Below are positions 31,601 through 40,560 of a stretch of DNA of 64,000 nucleotides, piece after piece. The stretch is from Dallia pectoralis (taxonomy: Eukaryota > Chordata > Actinopteri > Esociformes > Umbridae). The notes under the pieces were generated by a model that was not told the origin of the DNA, searched no databases, and was given only the letters and a program-made list of their open reading frames with translations. The position numbers and the translations under genes were made by a program. The stretch is taken from the NCBI GenBank assembly GCA_029465975.1, contig CM055753.1, positions 2,308,643-2,372,642 on the forward strand. Direction: 5' to 3'. Within the stretch, counting starts at the first letter, position 1. Each line of letters begins with the position of its first letter.

Positions 31601-34045
31601 AATGATGTCTTTCAGGAACTTAAGGGTGGCTGTGGTGCAGCCATGACCAGCACGGAAAACTTATTGCATAGCGGAAAGAATACGATGGGATTCGAGATGT
31701 TGACAATCTTTTTGTTTACCAGTTTTTCAAAAACTTTGGAAAGGCAGTGAAGGTTGGATATTGGTCTGTAGCGGTTGGGGTCGAGGGAGTCTCCCCCTTT
31801 GAAGAGGGTAATGACTGCAGCGGATTTCGAATCTCTCTGATTTTCGGACGATATGTTAAACAGACTGGTAATGGGGGTAGCAATAACATTCAAAATCATT
31901 TTAGAAAAGAAGGGTCCAGGTTATCCAAAACGGATTTTTATGGGTCCAGATTTTGAAACTCTCAGTACATCGGCTGTCTGGATGGGTTTAAAGAGAAGCG
32001 TGGGAAGGGGGTGTGGGCATGTGGCTATGGGAGTTGTTGAGCATTTAACTCGGGGCCAGGTAGTCAGAAGAAAAGCATGGCTAGCTTCAGCAAAACTAAA
32101 TTCTCTATAGAGGTATCCTAGTGACAGTATAACCTAATTTCAGGGCCGTAGAAACCTGGGAGGAGGTGATCTTGTTCTACAGAGATTTGACAGTGTCCCA
32201 GAACTTTTTGGAACTCGTGTGACAGCTAATTTCTGTTTAAACTAGTGGGCCTTTGTTTCCCTAACTACCTGAGTATACCTGGCTTCTTTAAAAAGTTCCA
32301 TGTCATTAGGCGTTAGACATTTGCATTAAACATGATAGCAACATCTGTTTAACCGAATAATCTGTCTCTGTACATAGATACACCAAGATGAAGACATCCA
32401 CCAACATCTACATCTTTAACTTGGCCCTAGCCGACGCCTTAGCCACCAGCACCCTCCCCTTCCAGAGTGCCAAGTACCTGATGGAAACATGGGCATTTGG
32501 AGAAGTCCTATGTAAGGTGGTGATCGCTATCGACTACTACAACATGTTCACCAGTATCTTCACCTTGACTATGATGTCTGTTGACCGCTACGTTGCTGTG
32601 TGCCACCCAGGTAAAGAGAAAGAAGTGTCCCAAATTGTCACATATGTGGTGAGGTTTGTGTTCTACAGGGTGCCTTTAGGGTGAGCACAACCTGTTTGGC
32701 TCCTGTTTTGCTCCTGTTTTGCTAATGCTCACAGCTGGGGTGAATTAAATATTAGTTGGGTATTTATGGTTCTAGGGGGTGTAACTAGTTTGTTGGTTAG
32801 TCACGTCACGTTAGTGGTGACAAGTGTTGGTTTGAAGAAGTTTTGCTGTTGTTTGAATCTTTGTAGAAGTTGCTGTATATGCGCATTATTATTTCAACAG
32901 TTAGTGTTATTTCGCCGTTCACGGATAGTTTTATGTTTATAGGTAAGTAAACCTGTCTGGAACAGATTTACCCTCTCTACACTTCACCTTACTGATCCGT
33001 GACACGAATCCATTTGTTTTTAACTAGAGCCCAGTCAGGCAGAGCTGGGTTAAAGTATGGCTTTCGAACATTTCAACCCTTATAGCTTGAAGATGAATCA
33101 CATGACATACTGTTTTATATGCTAAAATCTTATGTGTGTCACCCAGTGAAAGCCATGGAGTTCAGGACACCTGCCAAGGGTAAGATGATCAACGTTCTGA
33201 TCTGGGTGCTCTCCTCTGCCATCGGCGTGCCCATCATGGTTATGGCGGCGACCGAAAAAAAGCCAGACGGTAGTACCTCCACGCTGTTCAGCTGGCTGGC
33301 ACATATTTAACACTTCTATAGGAACGTGTCAGCTGTACCACCACACCCGATCGACTCTCTCCCTTCTCTCCCCTTGTAATTCGCTCACCTCCCAGGCCAG
33401 ATCATGTGCATGCTGAAGTTCCCCAAACCCGAATGGTACTGGGACACGGTCACCAACATCTGCGTGTTCGTCTTTGCCTTCGTGGTGCCCGTCATGGTGA
33501 TCACCATCTGCTACGGCCTGATGATACTGCGCCTGCGTAGCGTCCGCCTGCTCTCCGGCTCCAAGGAGAAGGACCGAAACATGCGCCGCATCACCCGCAT
33601 GGTCCTCGTCATCGTTGCGGCCTTCATCGTCTGCTGGACGCCCATCCACATCTTCATCATCGTCAAGACCCTGGTGAAGATCGACGCTAAGTTAGTAGGC
33701 CATTACAATGCCTGGCTATTTCACTTTGTGCTTGTGTATCATCCGTCTTTTGGATTTAATGAGATACAATGACTTTGGGATAACATATTGTTTGTTATTA
33801 ACAGGAACCCGTATGTGAGAGCCAGTTTGCACCTGTGCATCGCGCTTGGATACATGAACAGCAGCCTCAACCCGGTTCTCTACGCTTTCCTGGATGAGAA
33901 CTTTAAGAGGTGCTTTCGGGACTTCTGCTTGCCATGTCGAAGCCATTTCGAAAACAACTCCCTGAACAGGGGTCAGAACGTCACCCGGGAACCCGTGTCC
34001 ATCTGTGCTCCAACTGAACCCGGGACAGGGAAGAGGCCCGTATGA
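17374..34045 (+). CDS. oprd1: delta-type opioid receptor, five coding exons
   Basis: Class A GPCR for enkephalin-type opioid peptides, expected to couple to Gi/o at the plasma membrane and lower cAMP. Exons 17374-17618, 32378-32610, 33147-33269, 33396-33690 and 33805-34045 join in frame to 378 residues plus TGA. Visible landmarks: N-glycosylation sites N23 and N39; TM1 about 50-77; D101 (2.50); Cys127-Cys205 disulfide pair; ligand-binding D134 (3.32); D151-R152-Y153; basic intracellular loop 3 (LRSVRLLSGSKEKDR); C280-W281-x-P283; H285 (6.52); N321-P322-x-x-Y325; and tail cysteines. Delta rather than mu or kappa is supported by K114 (2.63), L307 (7.35), loop 2 CMLKFPKPEWYWDTV and a tail ending unlike mu. 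K291 (6.58) is mu-like. Which teleost paralogue (a or b) this is cannot be told. Confidence 0.93.
17596..18202 (+). repeat. 36-bp minisatellite built from the oprd1 exon 1 splice donor
   Basis: The founder unit is 17596-17631: the last 23 coding bases of exon 1 plus the first 13 bases of intron 1. After it come about 17 copies inside intron 1, mostly 36 bp (two are 21 bp and one is 35 bp), each with the order CTGGTGATGTGTGGGGTGG, then TGAGGTAAGGCATTATA. At least 15 of the copies keep the exact donor GAG|GTAAGG; one has GTAATG and the last decays to GTATAC. Long open frames on the - strand here are artefacts. Confidence 0.95.
18391..18437. repeat. (GT)n microsatellite with GTCT interruptions
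   Basis: About 45 bp of GT dinucleotide broken by CTGTGTCTGTGTCTG in the middle; inside oprd1 intron 1. Confidence 0.9.
18438..19194. other. intron 1 sequence, nothing recognised
   Basis: AT-leaning intronic sequence. A + strand open frame of 77 codons at 18489-18722 has no recognisable domain and is not called. Confidence 0.5.
19195..19720 (-). mobile_element. degenerate Tc1-like transposon fragment
   Basis: The sequence follows the complement of a common fish Tc1 element in order: TTTCAGTACTTTGTAGAAGC, then TTTCTCCCATTCCTCCTTGTAGAT, then CTGTGTGCTTAGTGTCG, then a segment like AGGTCTTG...CTCTGGATCAGG. It encodes (on -) decayed transposase. Many indels remove any usable frame. Match is from memory of the family. 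Confidence 0.65.
19721..20784. other. intron 1 sequence with a possible second Tc1 scrap
   Basis: Bases 19795-19850 (GGTGAGCTTTTACATCACCGTC) may be a scrap of another Tc1 family. The rest up to 20784 shows nothing I can name; opposing open frames near 20164-20435 have no recognisable domain. Confidence 0.35.
20785..21925 (-). mobile_element. Tc1/mariner-type transposon, internally deleted and inactive
   Basis: The - strand encodes pieces of a fish Tc1 transposase. A helix-turn-helix side segment (21336-21569) contains STQTIRRTLHQIGLHNCRPR, and the DDE-core side (21115-21306) contains VNHGGGSVMVWGCMSAAGTG. The pieces lie in shifted frames separated by deletions, for example a loss at about 21360-21400 relative to the family. 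The right end keeps the family's terminal TTTACAAAAATGTGAGG; the left end is less clear. Non-functional. It sits inside oprd1 intron 1 in antisense orientation. Confidence 0.88.
21926..22215. mobile_element. retroelement-like repeat fragment
   Basis: The segment with GTAGCAGTGTGTACGGCAAG, GCAATGTGCAAATGGCAG and GTTCAGTAGGGTAACAGCAG resembles a dispersed fish repeat I associate with non-LTR or LTR retroelement untranslated regions. The family name is not certain. Confidence 0.3.
22216..23051. repeat. patchwork of interspersed direct duplications
   Basis: A 28-bp block (CAGCCTGTTGGTGCGGGAAT onward) occurs at 22216-22243 and 22270-22297. A block of about 46 bp (AACCCAACCAGTATGATATA onward) occurs at about 22298-22342 and 22901-22949. 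A block of about 31 bp (CCTCTCTGGTTGTCAGGGAA onward) occurs at about 22353-22383 and 23020-23051. An ACCGCTTGACT block occurs at about 22247 and 22341. The pieces are in a different spacing in each copy. Confidence 0.85.
22545..22812. repeat. GC-rich minisatellite with YY1-like motifs
   Basis: About five direct units of roughly 30 bp of the form CCGTCCCGCCAGCGC(T/C)CAAGATGGCTG, plus a further partial copy near 22785-22810 after a unique insert. Each unit carries AAGATGGC (ACGATGGC in one), the core recognised by YY1. GC content is far above that of the flanks. Confidence 0.85.
23129..23204. repeat. hairpin: 23-bp inverted repeat, 30-bp loop
   Basis: Bases 23129-23151 and 23182-23204 are reverse complements with one mismatch (arms contain TTGGTGTTTTAAGC and GCTTAAAACACCAA). 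It could be the core of a small hairpin transposable element. Confidence 0.9.
23205..23624. other. intron 1 sequence, nothing recognised
   Basis: No named element or exon-like feature. Confidence 0.45.
23625..23935 (-). mobile_element. possible LTR or non-autonomous element, antisense
   Basis: Segments such as ACTTAAATAGGGTCTGTGAT, GAGGGAAACAGGTGCGGGAA and ACAGGTGT, ending in CCAAAACCTGACAGG, resemble the complement of fish retroelement LTRs (TGTCAGG... start). Recognition by texture only. Confidence 0.3.
23936..25627. other. intron 1 sequence, nothing recognised
   Basis: AT-rich intronic sequence without a named repeat or exon. Confidence 0.5.
25628..25673. repeat. (TG)n microsatellite
   Basis: About 45 bp of pure TG dinucleotide in oprd1 intron 1. 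Confidence 0.97.
25674..27079. other. intron 1 sequence, nothing recognised
   Basis: No supported gene or named repeat. Confidence 0.5.
27080..28200. mobile_element. LINE remnants in opposite orientations
   Basis: Three pieces of what looks like one LINE family. 27085-27335 (+): decayed AP-endonuclease start (CMHLNIRRLFSKVD, then in shifted frames ETWLTENILDSEIALD and YRVYRSDRKSK). 27440-28090 (-): reverse-transcriptase region, with MAVSMGVPQGSILGPTHFF directly readable at 27562-27810. 28095-28190 (+): the linker that normally lies between endonuclease and reverse transcriptase (VDPELVLHKFYSIFNDIVDK). All are broken. The antisense middle piece has the same family content as the LINE at 30.8-32.3 kb. 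Confidence 0.75.
28201..28479. other. intron 1 sequence, nothing recognised
   Basis: Short stretch between LINE and LTR-like remnants. Confidence 0.4.
28480..28890 (+). mobile_element. probable LTR remnant
   Basis: The order CACCTGTTACC...CAGTTCCTGTTTCCCTCAG...GATCCGTGCCTGCCTGTCCC...GGATTATTATTGGATTCCTG...CGTTATTAAATACGGCGCTC resembles the U3-R-polyadenylation layout of teleost gypsy-type LTRs. No internal coding region adjoins it. Confidence 0.4.
28891..29348. other. intron 1 sequence, nothing recognised
   Basis: Short open frames only; no domain recognised. Confidence 0.45.
29349..29485. mobile_element. short dispersed-repeat-like element with CRE and YY1 motifs
   Basis: The block CATAGACTGTATAAAGATAT, GGACGTAGTATCCGTGACGT, CACCCGTAGGTTTC resembles a dispersed non-autonomous repeat seen in fish genomes. 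It contains a perfect palindromic CRE, TGACGTCA, at 29383-29390 and GCCATCTTGGC (YY1-like core on the - strand) at 29446-29456. Confidence 0.4.
29486..30844. other. intron 1 sequence, nothing recognised
   Basis: No named repeat except a short (CA) run near 30284-30302. Confidence 0.5.
30845..32320 (-). mobile_element. 5'-truncated LINE with broken reverse transcriptase
   Basis: Antisense to oprd1. The 3' end is at about 30845-31000 (ACCTTTATTTAACCAGGCAA, CCTGGCCAAGATAAAGC). Upstream on the - strand is a reverse-transcriptase segment (31152-31484) with MGVPQGMILGPTLFSLYINN and the catalytic YADD box (HLYADDSILYTSS). Another (31612-31899) holds the fingers region (SAAVITLFKGGDSLDPNRYR, PISN). 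Similarity continues to about 32320. Frames are interrupted by stops and shifts, so it is dead. By layout it is an L2/CR1-like LINE of the sort I recall from salmonids. Confidence 0.85.
32378..32610 (+). CDS. oprd1: oprd1 coding exon 2 (TM2 to DRY region)
   Basis: Acceptor CTGTACATAG|ATACACC. The exon completes Arg82 and encodes residues 83-159 plus the first base of Val160: YTKMKTSTNIYIFNLALADA, then STLPFQSAKYLMETW, D134 of TM3 (AIDYYNMF) and the DRY motif. It ends CACCCAG followed by donor GTAAAG. In human OPRD1 the corresponding exon continues through TM4, so the intron that follows is extra. A LINE lies about 60 bp upstream of the acceptor. Confidence 0.95.
32597..33146 (+). repeat. 14-bp direct repeat flanking oprd1 intron 2
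   Basis: The last 14 bases of exon 2 (32597-32610, TGTGTGCCACCCAG) recur as the last 14 bases of intron 2 (33133-33146, TGTGTGTCACCCAG) with one mismatch. Intron 2 is 32611-33146, 536 bp. The duplicated copy supplies the intron's acceptor AG. Confidence 0.9.
33147..33269 (+). CDS. oprd1: oprd1 coding exon 3 (intracellular loop 2, TM4)
   Basis: Completes Val160 and encodes KAMEFRTPAKGKMINVLIWV and the rest of TM4 up to the first base of Gly201 (EKKPDG). Acceptor TCACCCAG|TGAAAGCC; donor ACG|GTAGTA. The 3' boundary lies at the place of the conserved intron before the loop 2 cysteine in mammalian opioid receptor genes. At 123 bp it is a small exon created by the extra intron 2. Confidence 0.92.
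33396..33690 (+). CDS. oprd1: oprd1 coding exon 4 (loop 2 to TM6)
   Basis: Acceptor CCTCCCAG|GCCAGATC after a 126-bp intron. Encodes QIMCMLKFPKPEWYWDTVTN, TM5, the basic loop 3 segment LRLRSVRLLSGSKEKDR and TM6 with VCWTPIHIF. It ends two bases into Lys299 (GCTAA|GTTAGT). Mammalian OPRD1 is uninterrupted here, so the following intron in extracellular loop 3 is also extra. Confidence 0.95.
33805..34045 (+). CDS. oprd1: oprd1 coding exon 5 (TM7 and C-tail)
   Basis: Acceptor TTATTAACAG|GAACCC after a 114-bp intron. Completes Lys299 and encodes TM7 (SLHLCIALGYMNSSLNPVLY), helix 8 (AFLDENFKRCFRDFC) and a Ser/Thr-containing tail ending TGKRPV, then TGA at 34043-34045. The tail segment NVTREPVSICAPTEP is a likely regulatory phosphorylation region, by position only. 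No AATAAA is close by; an ATTAAA at 34850 is the nearest possible poly(A) signal. Confidence 0.95.
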
Positions 34046-37000
34046 CTAGGCATGGACAACGTCCCTCGTAGTTCCCGATCCAGGAGGGTCCAGCAAGACC
34101 TGCATTCTGAGGTGACCCAGATCTCCACAACCGAGTTCTGACAGGACGAAAAAGGATTTTGTCTCATTCACATAGGTTTCGGGAGAAGAGGATTCCAAAT
34201 CATACCACATCTAGACAACGTTATTGGCATTTCTCCCGGTGAGATTTATGAACTTTATTGTAGCTCAAAAGGACAGATTAGGGTTTTCATCAAAAATCTT
34301 TTTTGATGAAAACAATCTCCGGGATACATCGGAGATAGTATGTGAAAGTGACAGGGCTTATGGAGGAGAATCGTTTTGGCTTACAACTGGATGTCTTTCT
34401 GCAAAGATATAGACATGCTGCCGTCAGGGACCGCAGTCTAAAGGATTTGACATTTCATCAAAATCATCCTAGTTTGTGACTCATGTCCTCTGATGACAGG
34501 CTGCACAAATGTGGGATATTTTTTAAAATAATGCCACTAGGGTTAAGAAAAACATTGAACGGGTATATTTGTGGACAAGTCATGAGGGGATAAGGGAAAC
34601 ACAGTTTAGTTAATATGACAGTTACAGCCAACTGACTTGGTAAAGCTTCAAGCAGTGGTCGGTTTGTATATAAAGCACCGGAGACGGTTTCATCCTGTGA
34701 ATAGAAATGAACAGACTGTAGTTGATGGAACAGTTGATGCCCAACGCTGGTTCATCAGACTTTTTGTTCACTGGTAAGCTACCACCTGTTAATCAACATA
34801 AATGAACAACTTCGAAGACTACTCAAACTTTTTCTAGCCGCCAAACTTGATTAAAAAGTGATTCAAACATTATTTCAAAGAGATGAACTGTGATCTTACA
34901 TAGCAAAACAAACATTTGTGTCATTACTTTTGCAATGGATGAAGAAGCAACATCAGATCCCAGTTGACAGGTGGGACGGATGGAAGTGTGTACTCGGACA
35001 CAGGAACGGAATGGGAAACTGGGGCAGATACAGACGGCGTATTTAAATGTGAGACGGTTTCTGTATTAATACTTTAGCAACAAGAAATGTAAATTATTAA
35101 GTGGAATTTAATCTATGGGATTTTTTTATTTATTTTCTTTTGTTTTTTAACACAAGTCTACCATTTTAAAGACATAATTACAAACACGTGAATTGTTAAA
35201 ATAACTAAATGTTTTCATCTCCTGATGTGCTGAAAAAGAACTGCACACTAACTGCAAATTAAGATCCCGCCTCCTCAGCTTTGCGAATCTCCAGGGCGTA
35301 TATTTTTGCATCTGTAGAACTGAAAACACTGCGCTGAGAATTCCCAATGAGTCCTACAACCGTCTCAGACACTGTTGTTGTCATCAAAGCCGAATAATGT
35401 TTGAGCTCTAAATCTGAATGACAGCTTTTATATTCTATGATATTCGCACAACGTAACATTTGCTAATTGAAATCTCCCACAGAGCTTTACGCCTCCCTGT
35501 GCTCTGCTGCTGAGTCCAGGAAGGTTTGAACAGCTTTACTACATTTCCTTTTCACCCACATCTTGGCTACCAGCTAGACCTTCTCTTATAGGGTTCAAAC
35601 GAGCAGGGGAAAACAGGACCACAGAGGGAATAACAAAAATATCTTCTAGGTGTCTGAGCAGGAGGAAAATCAATTTCAATCTACCCACACCATGTGAATG
35701 CAATACTACTTGATAAATCTAAGGAAACAACAGTAACTGTAAAACTGAATAGCCTCAATGGTCTATATAAAACAGCGGAAAATTGCTAATTTGCTTTCAG
35801 CTCACTTTGGAAATGAGCTAGACAAAGCAATGGGTGACTTTTGAAATGAGAAATAATTAAAATACTGGGAATATATCTTTGGTATCCAGCGTGTGCATTT
35901 CCCAGTGGATATCTTTGAGCATTTTCTATTTTAGGGAATTTGCACCACAAACATAGTGTATAGTTTTCTTGTACCAATGTGTTATCTGACTTGTTGAAAC
36001 AAACATTTTCAGGGGCTACGGTGTTGCCAGTAACTAAATGTGTTACTAATACTATGTAGCCTACTTAAAGAAAAAAACACAGGCGATGTTAAATGTTATT
36101 AAATATGGTAAAACTGTTCCTAGCTAGCTTTTGCATATTGCACTGCTTTTCACCATGTTGGGGCTTTGGCCAAAACTACTGCAGAGAAGCTACTGTCTTA
36201 TAAAGATTATAGGGTGCCGTTTTTTGGAAACACATCTAGATTAAAGTCTAATTGGAGAGAAACTGGATATAATTTCATGACTTTATAATATGATATAGAT
36301 TCCACTGAAACCTATGGAAACAAATGAATGATTAAGCCTGTACATCATTTCATAGATGTCACGACAACCTAGAAGCTTCCATCTTAGTATACTGCTCTAC
36401 AATTTATTTCACGGAAAGTTTACATTCAACGAGCAGATGTTTTTATTTAATAGAAAAACATATCCATCTCAAATCTTAAGTGAAGAAATGACTATTGTAA
36501 GTGCATATTATGTGTCAAATGAAGTAATGTGTTGAATGTAACATGTTTGAAAATAAAAACCGATAGGGAATGCAGTCCAATGTAAGCTAAATAAAGAAAA
36601 CAACATTTGGAAGATATTTTACATCTGTTTCTATACATTATAACAGGGTCAACGTACCATGCTTTGCCCTCTTAGTTTCTGCCACAAAAAACACACAATT
36701 GCCAAAAACAGTAGAACTACCCGACCTGCCTTTACACTATGATATTCTATTAGATGTTCACTGTTTCTAAATGAAATAATATTTTCAACAGAGTTCACCT
36801 TAAAATGTCGGACATTAGTAAATAAAACATGAATCAGCTTATCTGGCTGTAGAATGATGGTGAAGCTTGGAAGAAAACATTGACACTGAGTTCAAAGGGA
36901 CGCTTTCATTAATAAAAACAATGTTTTTGCATACATTTCTTAAATTCTCCGCCTGATGGAAATACTTATGGGCACTTAATTTAAAGGCATTGTGGGACCT

Positions 37001-38124
37001 AAAGCCTTATTTGGTCAAATTCACATTTACCGGGACTTGTTGTCCCAAAGCCCATGGTTTCATATTTGACCATAAGATGTTTTTTTTTAATCTTTTATTC
37101 CTTGAGTTCGCATCATTACCTTAGTAAATGTCATGATGTCAAACCATACCGTTTAGCAAAAGTTTGCATGTAGAAACTCATTTTAAAGCAATTTTATCAT
37201 GATAGCAGTGATGTGTTTTATTTTCTTACTCTGGAGTAGCCAGTAGAACGATTCTTTCCTTATCACAGCAAGTTTTGATCAGTCAAGATGTCCTTAAGAG
37301 AACAAAAACACAAGAGACTAATAGCATTGTTAGTATTTGGCCAAATACCATTATTAACAGACTATTTTCTTTGTGTAGTTCATTGTAGAAATGTGGTAAA
37401 TAGGGTTTTGGAATCCACACACAATGATATTTTAAGGAGAATGTTGCTCACTGTAATATCACGGATATTAAAATGACACACTTTCTACAGGAAGTTAAAC
37501 CAAAAGGCCACGTGATGCACATTTCTTTCATAGATATACTCAGAACTCCTCCATATTATTTATGCATTCTCTCTATTGTCACAGTGGGATTTGATTCGAA
37601 ACTGGTTAAGGCCTCTCATACTGAAACATAACAGAGAGACGGATGCAATCCCATTTAGAAATTCACATGCCTTTGCTTTGCATACTGCCACAAAGTGACC
37701 ATGTAGAGATATATAAAATTAAAGTACTGTACTACAAAGTAACACTGGTCACATATGACTTTATAGTAAAAAGTGTTATAATGTTACTAACCATTGGAAA
37801 ATAAAATGTCCATTTAGAAACCCATCTTTACTGTCACTATAGCCTTTTGGGGTTAGTGTTGATGGAGAACATATTCATTATATTGATTTATCCCATATTG
37901 ATTTGTTCCAGAATGGGTGTCAACAGCATTTCCTCCCTCTATTCACCTAAACACTAATTGTGTTGGATGTCCACTCTGCTTCTTTAACAACCCATGATTG
38001 GTGTTGTTCACACTTTTGTACTTATAATTTCTCAAACGATACTCTTCTGTCCTTCTTATAATATTGCTCTCAGTAAATAATGTACTTTTTTAAATTAACC
38101 TGTAATAATGTAGATTATTTATAT
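34046..38124. other. oprd1 3' flank, gene-free
   Basis: Contains the presumed 3' untranslated region, whose end cannot be fixed by eye. Candidate poly(A) hexamers are ATTAAA at 34850 and AATAAA near 36552 and 36589. No further exon or named repeat was seen. Confidence 0.45.
34283..34313 (+). promoter_or_regulatory. perfect 14-bp hairpin in the presumed oprd1 3' UTR
   Basis: Bases 34283-34296 (GTTTTCATCAAAAA) are the exact reverse complement of 34300-34313, leaving a 3-base loop. It lies 238 bases after the stop codon. In RNA it could fold as a stem-loop; its AU-rich stem makes it modestly stable. Function unknown. Confidence 0.45.

Positions 38125-38158
<34 letters not shown>
38125..38158. 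repeat. (TA)n microsatellite
   Basis: About 32 bp of alternating TA. Confidence 0.95.
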
Positions 38159-38159
<1 letters not shown>

Positions 38160-39995
38160 CCTATTTAACAAAGGACAATCCATACAATCAATTACAACCC
38201 TTCAGGAGCGATTATACGTCAAATACACCAGTAAGCGTTTGCTGGGACCTGAGGTTTAGACCTGTGCGTTTAAAATGCTTGTTGCTAACAGTTGTCTGAG
38301 GCCACCCTGGAACAATGAGCTAATATGAGCTAATATGAGCTAATATGCTTGGTATGTGCAGCTGGGCAGCCAATTGTTTCTGGTTGAACAATAACAAATC
38401 AAAAACACCACACGGTAGACCCATTATCTCATGGATTTAAGCAGGTCAAATTGGCCACCAGTGGGGTATTCTATATCCTCTGTATTAAGGCTGTGACAGT
38501 GACAGGGTGACAATATCACTTGCATGATGCTTCGTTGACTATGATACTGCATTTACAAAAGGCCAATTGAGAAAATCATTTAAGGATAATTGCTTGGGTA
38601 CAGCGTGTTCATTTGCTTGTGAAAACTACGGTGTCAGCATTTGATGAATAATTAAAGGTTACTTCTTTTTAATACAGAAAAGGATTTCAGTGATAATTTA
38701 ACGTTGAGTAGAGTTATCAAGCCCCGTATGTTCAGGCACTTGAATTCTAATATATGTTGGCAGATTGTTCACACAAATCCATTAGATATCATCTAGACAT
38801 ACACATACAAATGTCAGGACTTTGACTGGAACTGCACGAACACAATTGTAAAAATGTTTATTGCAAACTATGTCACTTTGAGACACTTCCACCAATGTTG
38901 GCTATCTGTAAATATATGAGTTGTACCAGTTGTCAGCTAACCATTTTTTAACACAGATATAAATCACTTTTCATAGTAAAAATTTGTGAAAATGGCTGCT
39001 TAATTGTTTTTGCATTGCAGGAAATTACCATTGCAATAGGACGTTCAAAACAAGGTCTGTAACGTATTGAAAACTAAAACATTACTGTAAGAATAATAGT
39101 AAAATGTGCATGTTAGCTTGTATTTGTTGTATTGCCAGAGTTATTATGTTATGTGTGCTATTCATAGTCGAGGCTGTTGGAGAGAACCCTCCAGTGTTCA
39201 TGCAAAAGTCTTTATAGTTTATGTATTAAACCGTAGCTGGACTTAGGGTTAGGAGTTAAACACACATTAAATGTACACGGATTTCTGAAATAACAGCAAA
39301 AGACAACTGAAAAGTGTGTTTTGTATTTTATTGATTAAATATGATAGAATAATCAATAAAATCAGCATGGTATAAAATTCTGTTTCCAATTTGTTAAACC
39401 ATTGTGTTATTTATTTGGGTAATTTCAAACATTTGGGAACAGCTACCTGAATTTCACATCAAGGTGCAAACTTATAGTAAGTATAAAGAACATTTAGCAA
39501 CACTTCAACAAACAAAGATCAAATTAACTTGTTTTTGTCCAGGGTTCACATAAGAAAGAGGCTTTTATTTATTTAATGATTTATTTCAATTTTGCATTCG
39601 AAAGGGAGGCACACCCACTACTGGCTTGTTTTTTCTTATTGTTGATTACGATTTGTACGATATTGTTCACGATTTGTGAATATTAACTAAGCATTGTTGT
39701 TCTAGCAATCAACCATATAACTGCCAATTATATGTACTTTAATAACTATATGTAATGTTCTGACATTTAAGTGATATTTATTTCTGTCTGTGTACTTGGC
39801 ATTGTCTAGTAGACTACTTTCTCTGTCTAATGCTATTCCATTGCTGAAGATGTCTCTGACATCATTTCATAAACAAAGTGTGTGAAATAGTTTACCAAAA
39901 GATTGCAAGCAAATTGTAAATTAGCATAGGTAGAGAAGGGTTTTGCTTTTTTCTGAAGAGAAATGACACCAAATGTGTCTACCTGTCGACATGTT
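38159..39995. other. gene-free AT-rich stretch
   Basis: Nothing recognised apart from a threefold ATGAGCTAAT repeat near 38315-38345. Confidence 0.5.
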
Positions 39996-40560
39996 TTAAT
40001 AATAATAATAATAATACATTTTATTTCTATAGCGCTTTTCAAAAACCCAAAGACGCTTTACAGGACAGACAGGCAGCAGAACAGTTGTAAACAAGAACAG
40101 ACACAATGGGGAAAAACATACATATAACATACATATATAAACATATATATAAATATAACAAAGAACAACACCCAACAAACAACCACAACAAGAGTTCTAA
40201 GGGAAGGCTAGTGTGAAAAGATGGTGTTTAAGGCGTGTGCGGAAGATGTCAATGGAGTCAAGTTCACGGATGGATTGTGGGAGTGAGTTCCAGAGTCGCG
40301 GAGCCGTCCTGGAGAAGGCCCTGTCCCCAAAACTCTGAAGTTTGGAACCGGGTATGATGAGGAGTAGGCCAGCATGAGCAGAGCGGAGAGAGCGTGAGGG
40401 TGTGTAGAGAAGGAGGAGATCAGTGAGATAGGGTGGAGCCAGATGATGGAGGGCTTTGAAAGTCAAGAGGAGAATTTTAAATTGAATGCGGAATTTAACA
40501 GGGAGCCAATGGAGCTCACAGAGGATAGGGGAGATATGGTGCCAGGACTTTGAGTGGGTT
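39996..40560 (-). mobile_element. LINE 3' end with reverse-transcriptase C-terminal region
   Basis: The - strand reads SWHHISPILCELHWLPVKFR followed by IQFKILLLTFKALHHLAPPY and, at the end, RAFSRTAPRLWNSLPQSIRE, which is the well-conserved C-terminus of L2/CR1-like fish LINEs. The frame is intact from about 40560 to the stop at 40197. A 3' UTR (AGCGCTATAGAAATAAAATG on -) and a (TAT)n-type tail at about 39998-40015 follow. It is strongly 5'-truncated, so incapable of independent movement, but less decayed than the other LINE copies in the window. Confidence 0.88.

Noticed and set aside
32611..32684. Read-through of oprd1 exon 2 into CHPGKEKEVSQIV
   Set aside because: This is intron; the true continuation VKAMEFRTPAKGK follows a good acceptor at 33147.
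17374..34045. Assignment as mu, kappa or nociceptin receptor
   Set aside because: K at 2.63, L at 7.35, the loop 2 sequence CMLKFPKPEWYWDTV and the tail fit delta best; only K at 6.58 is mu-like.
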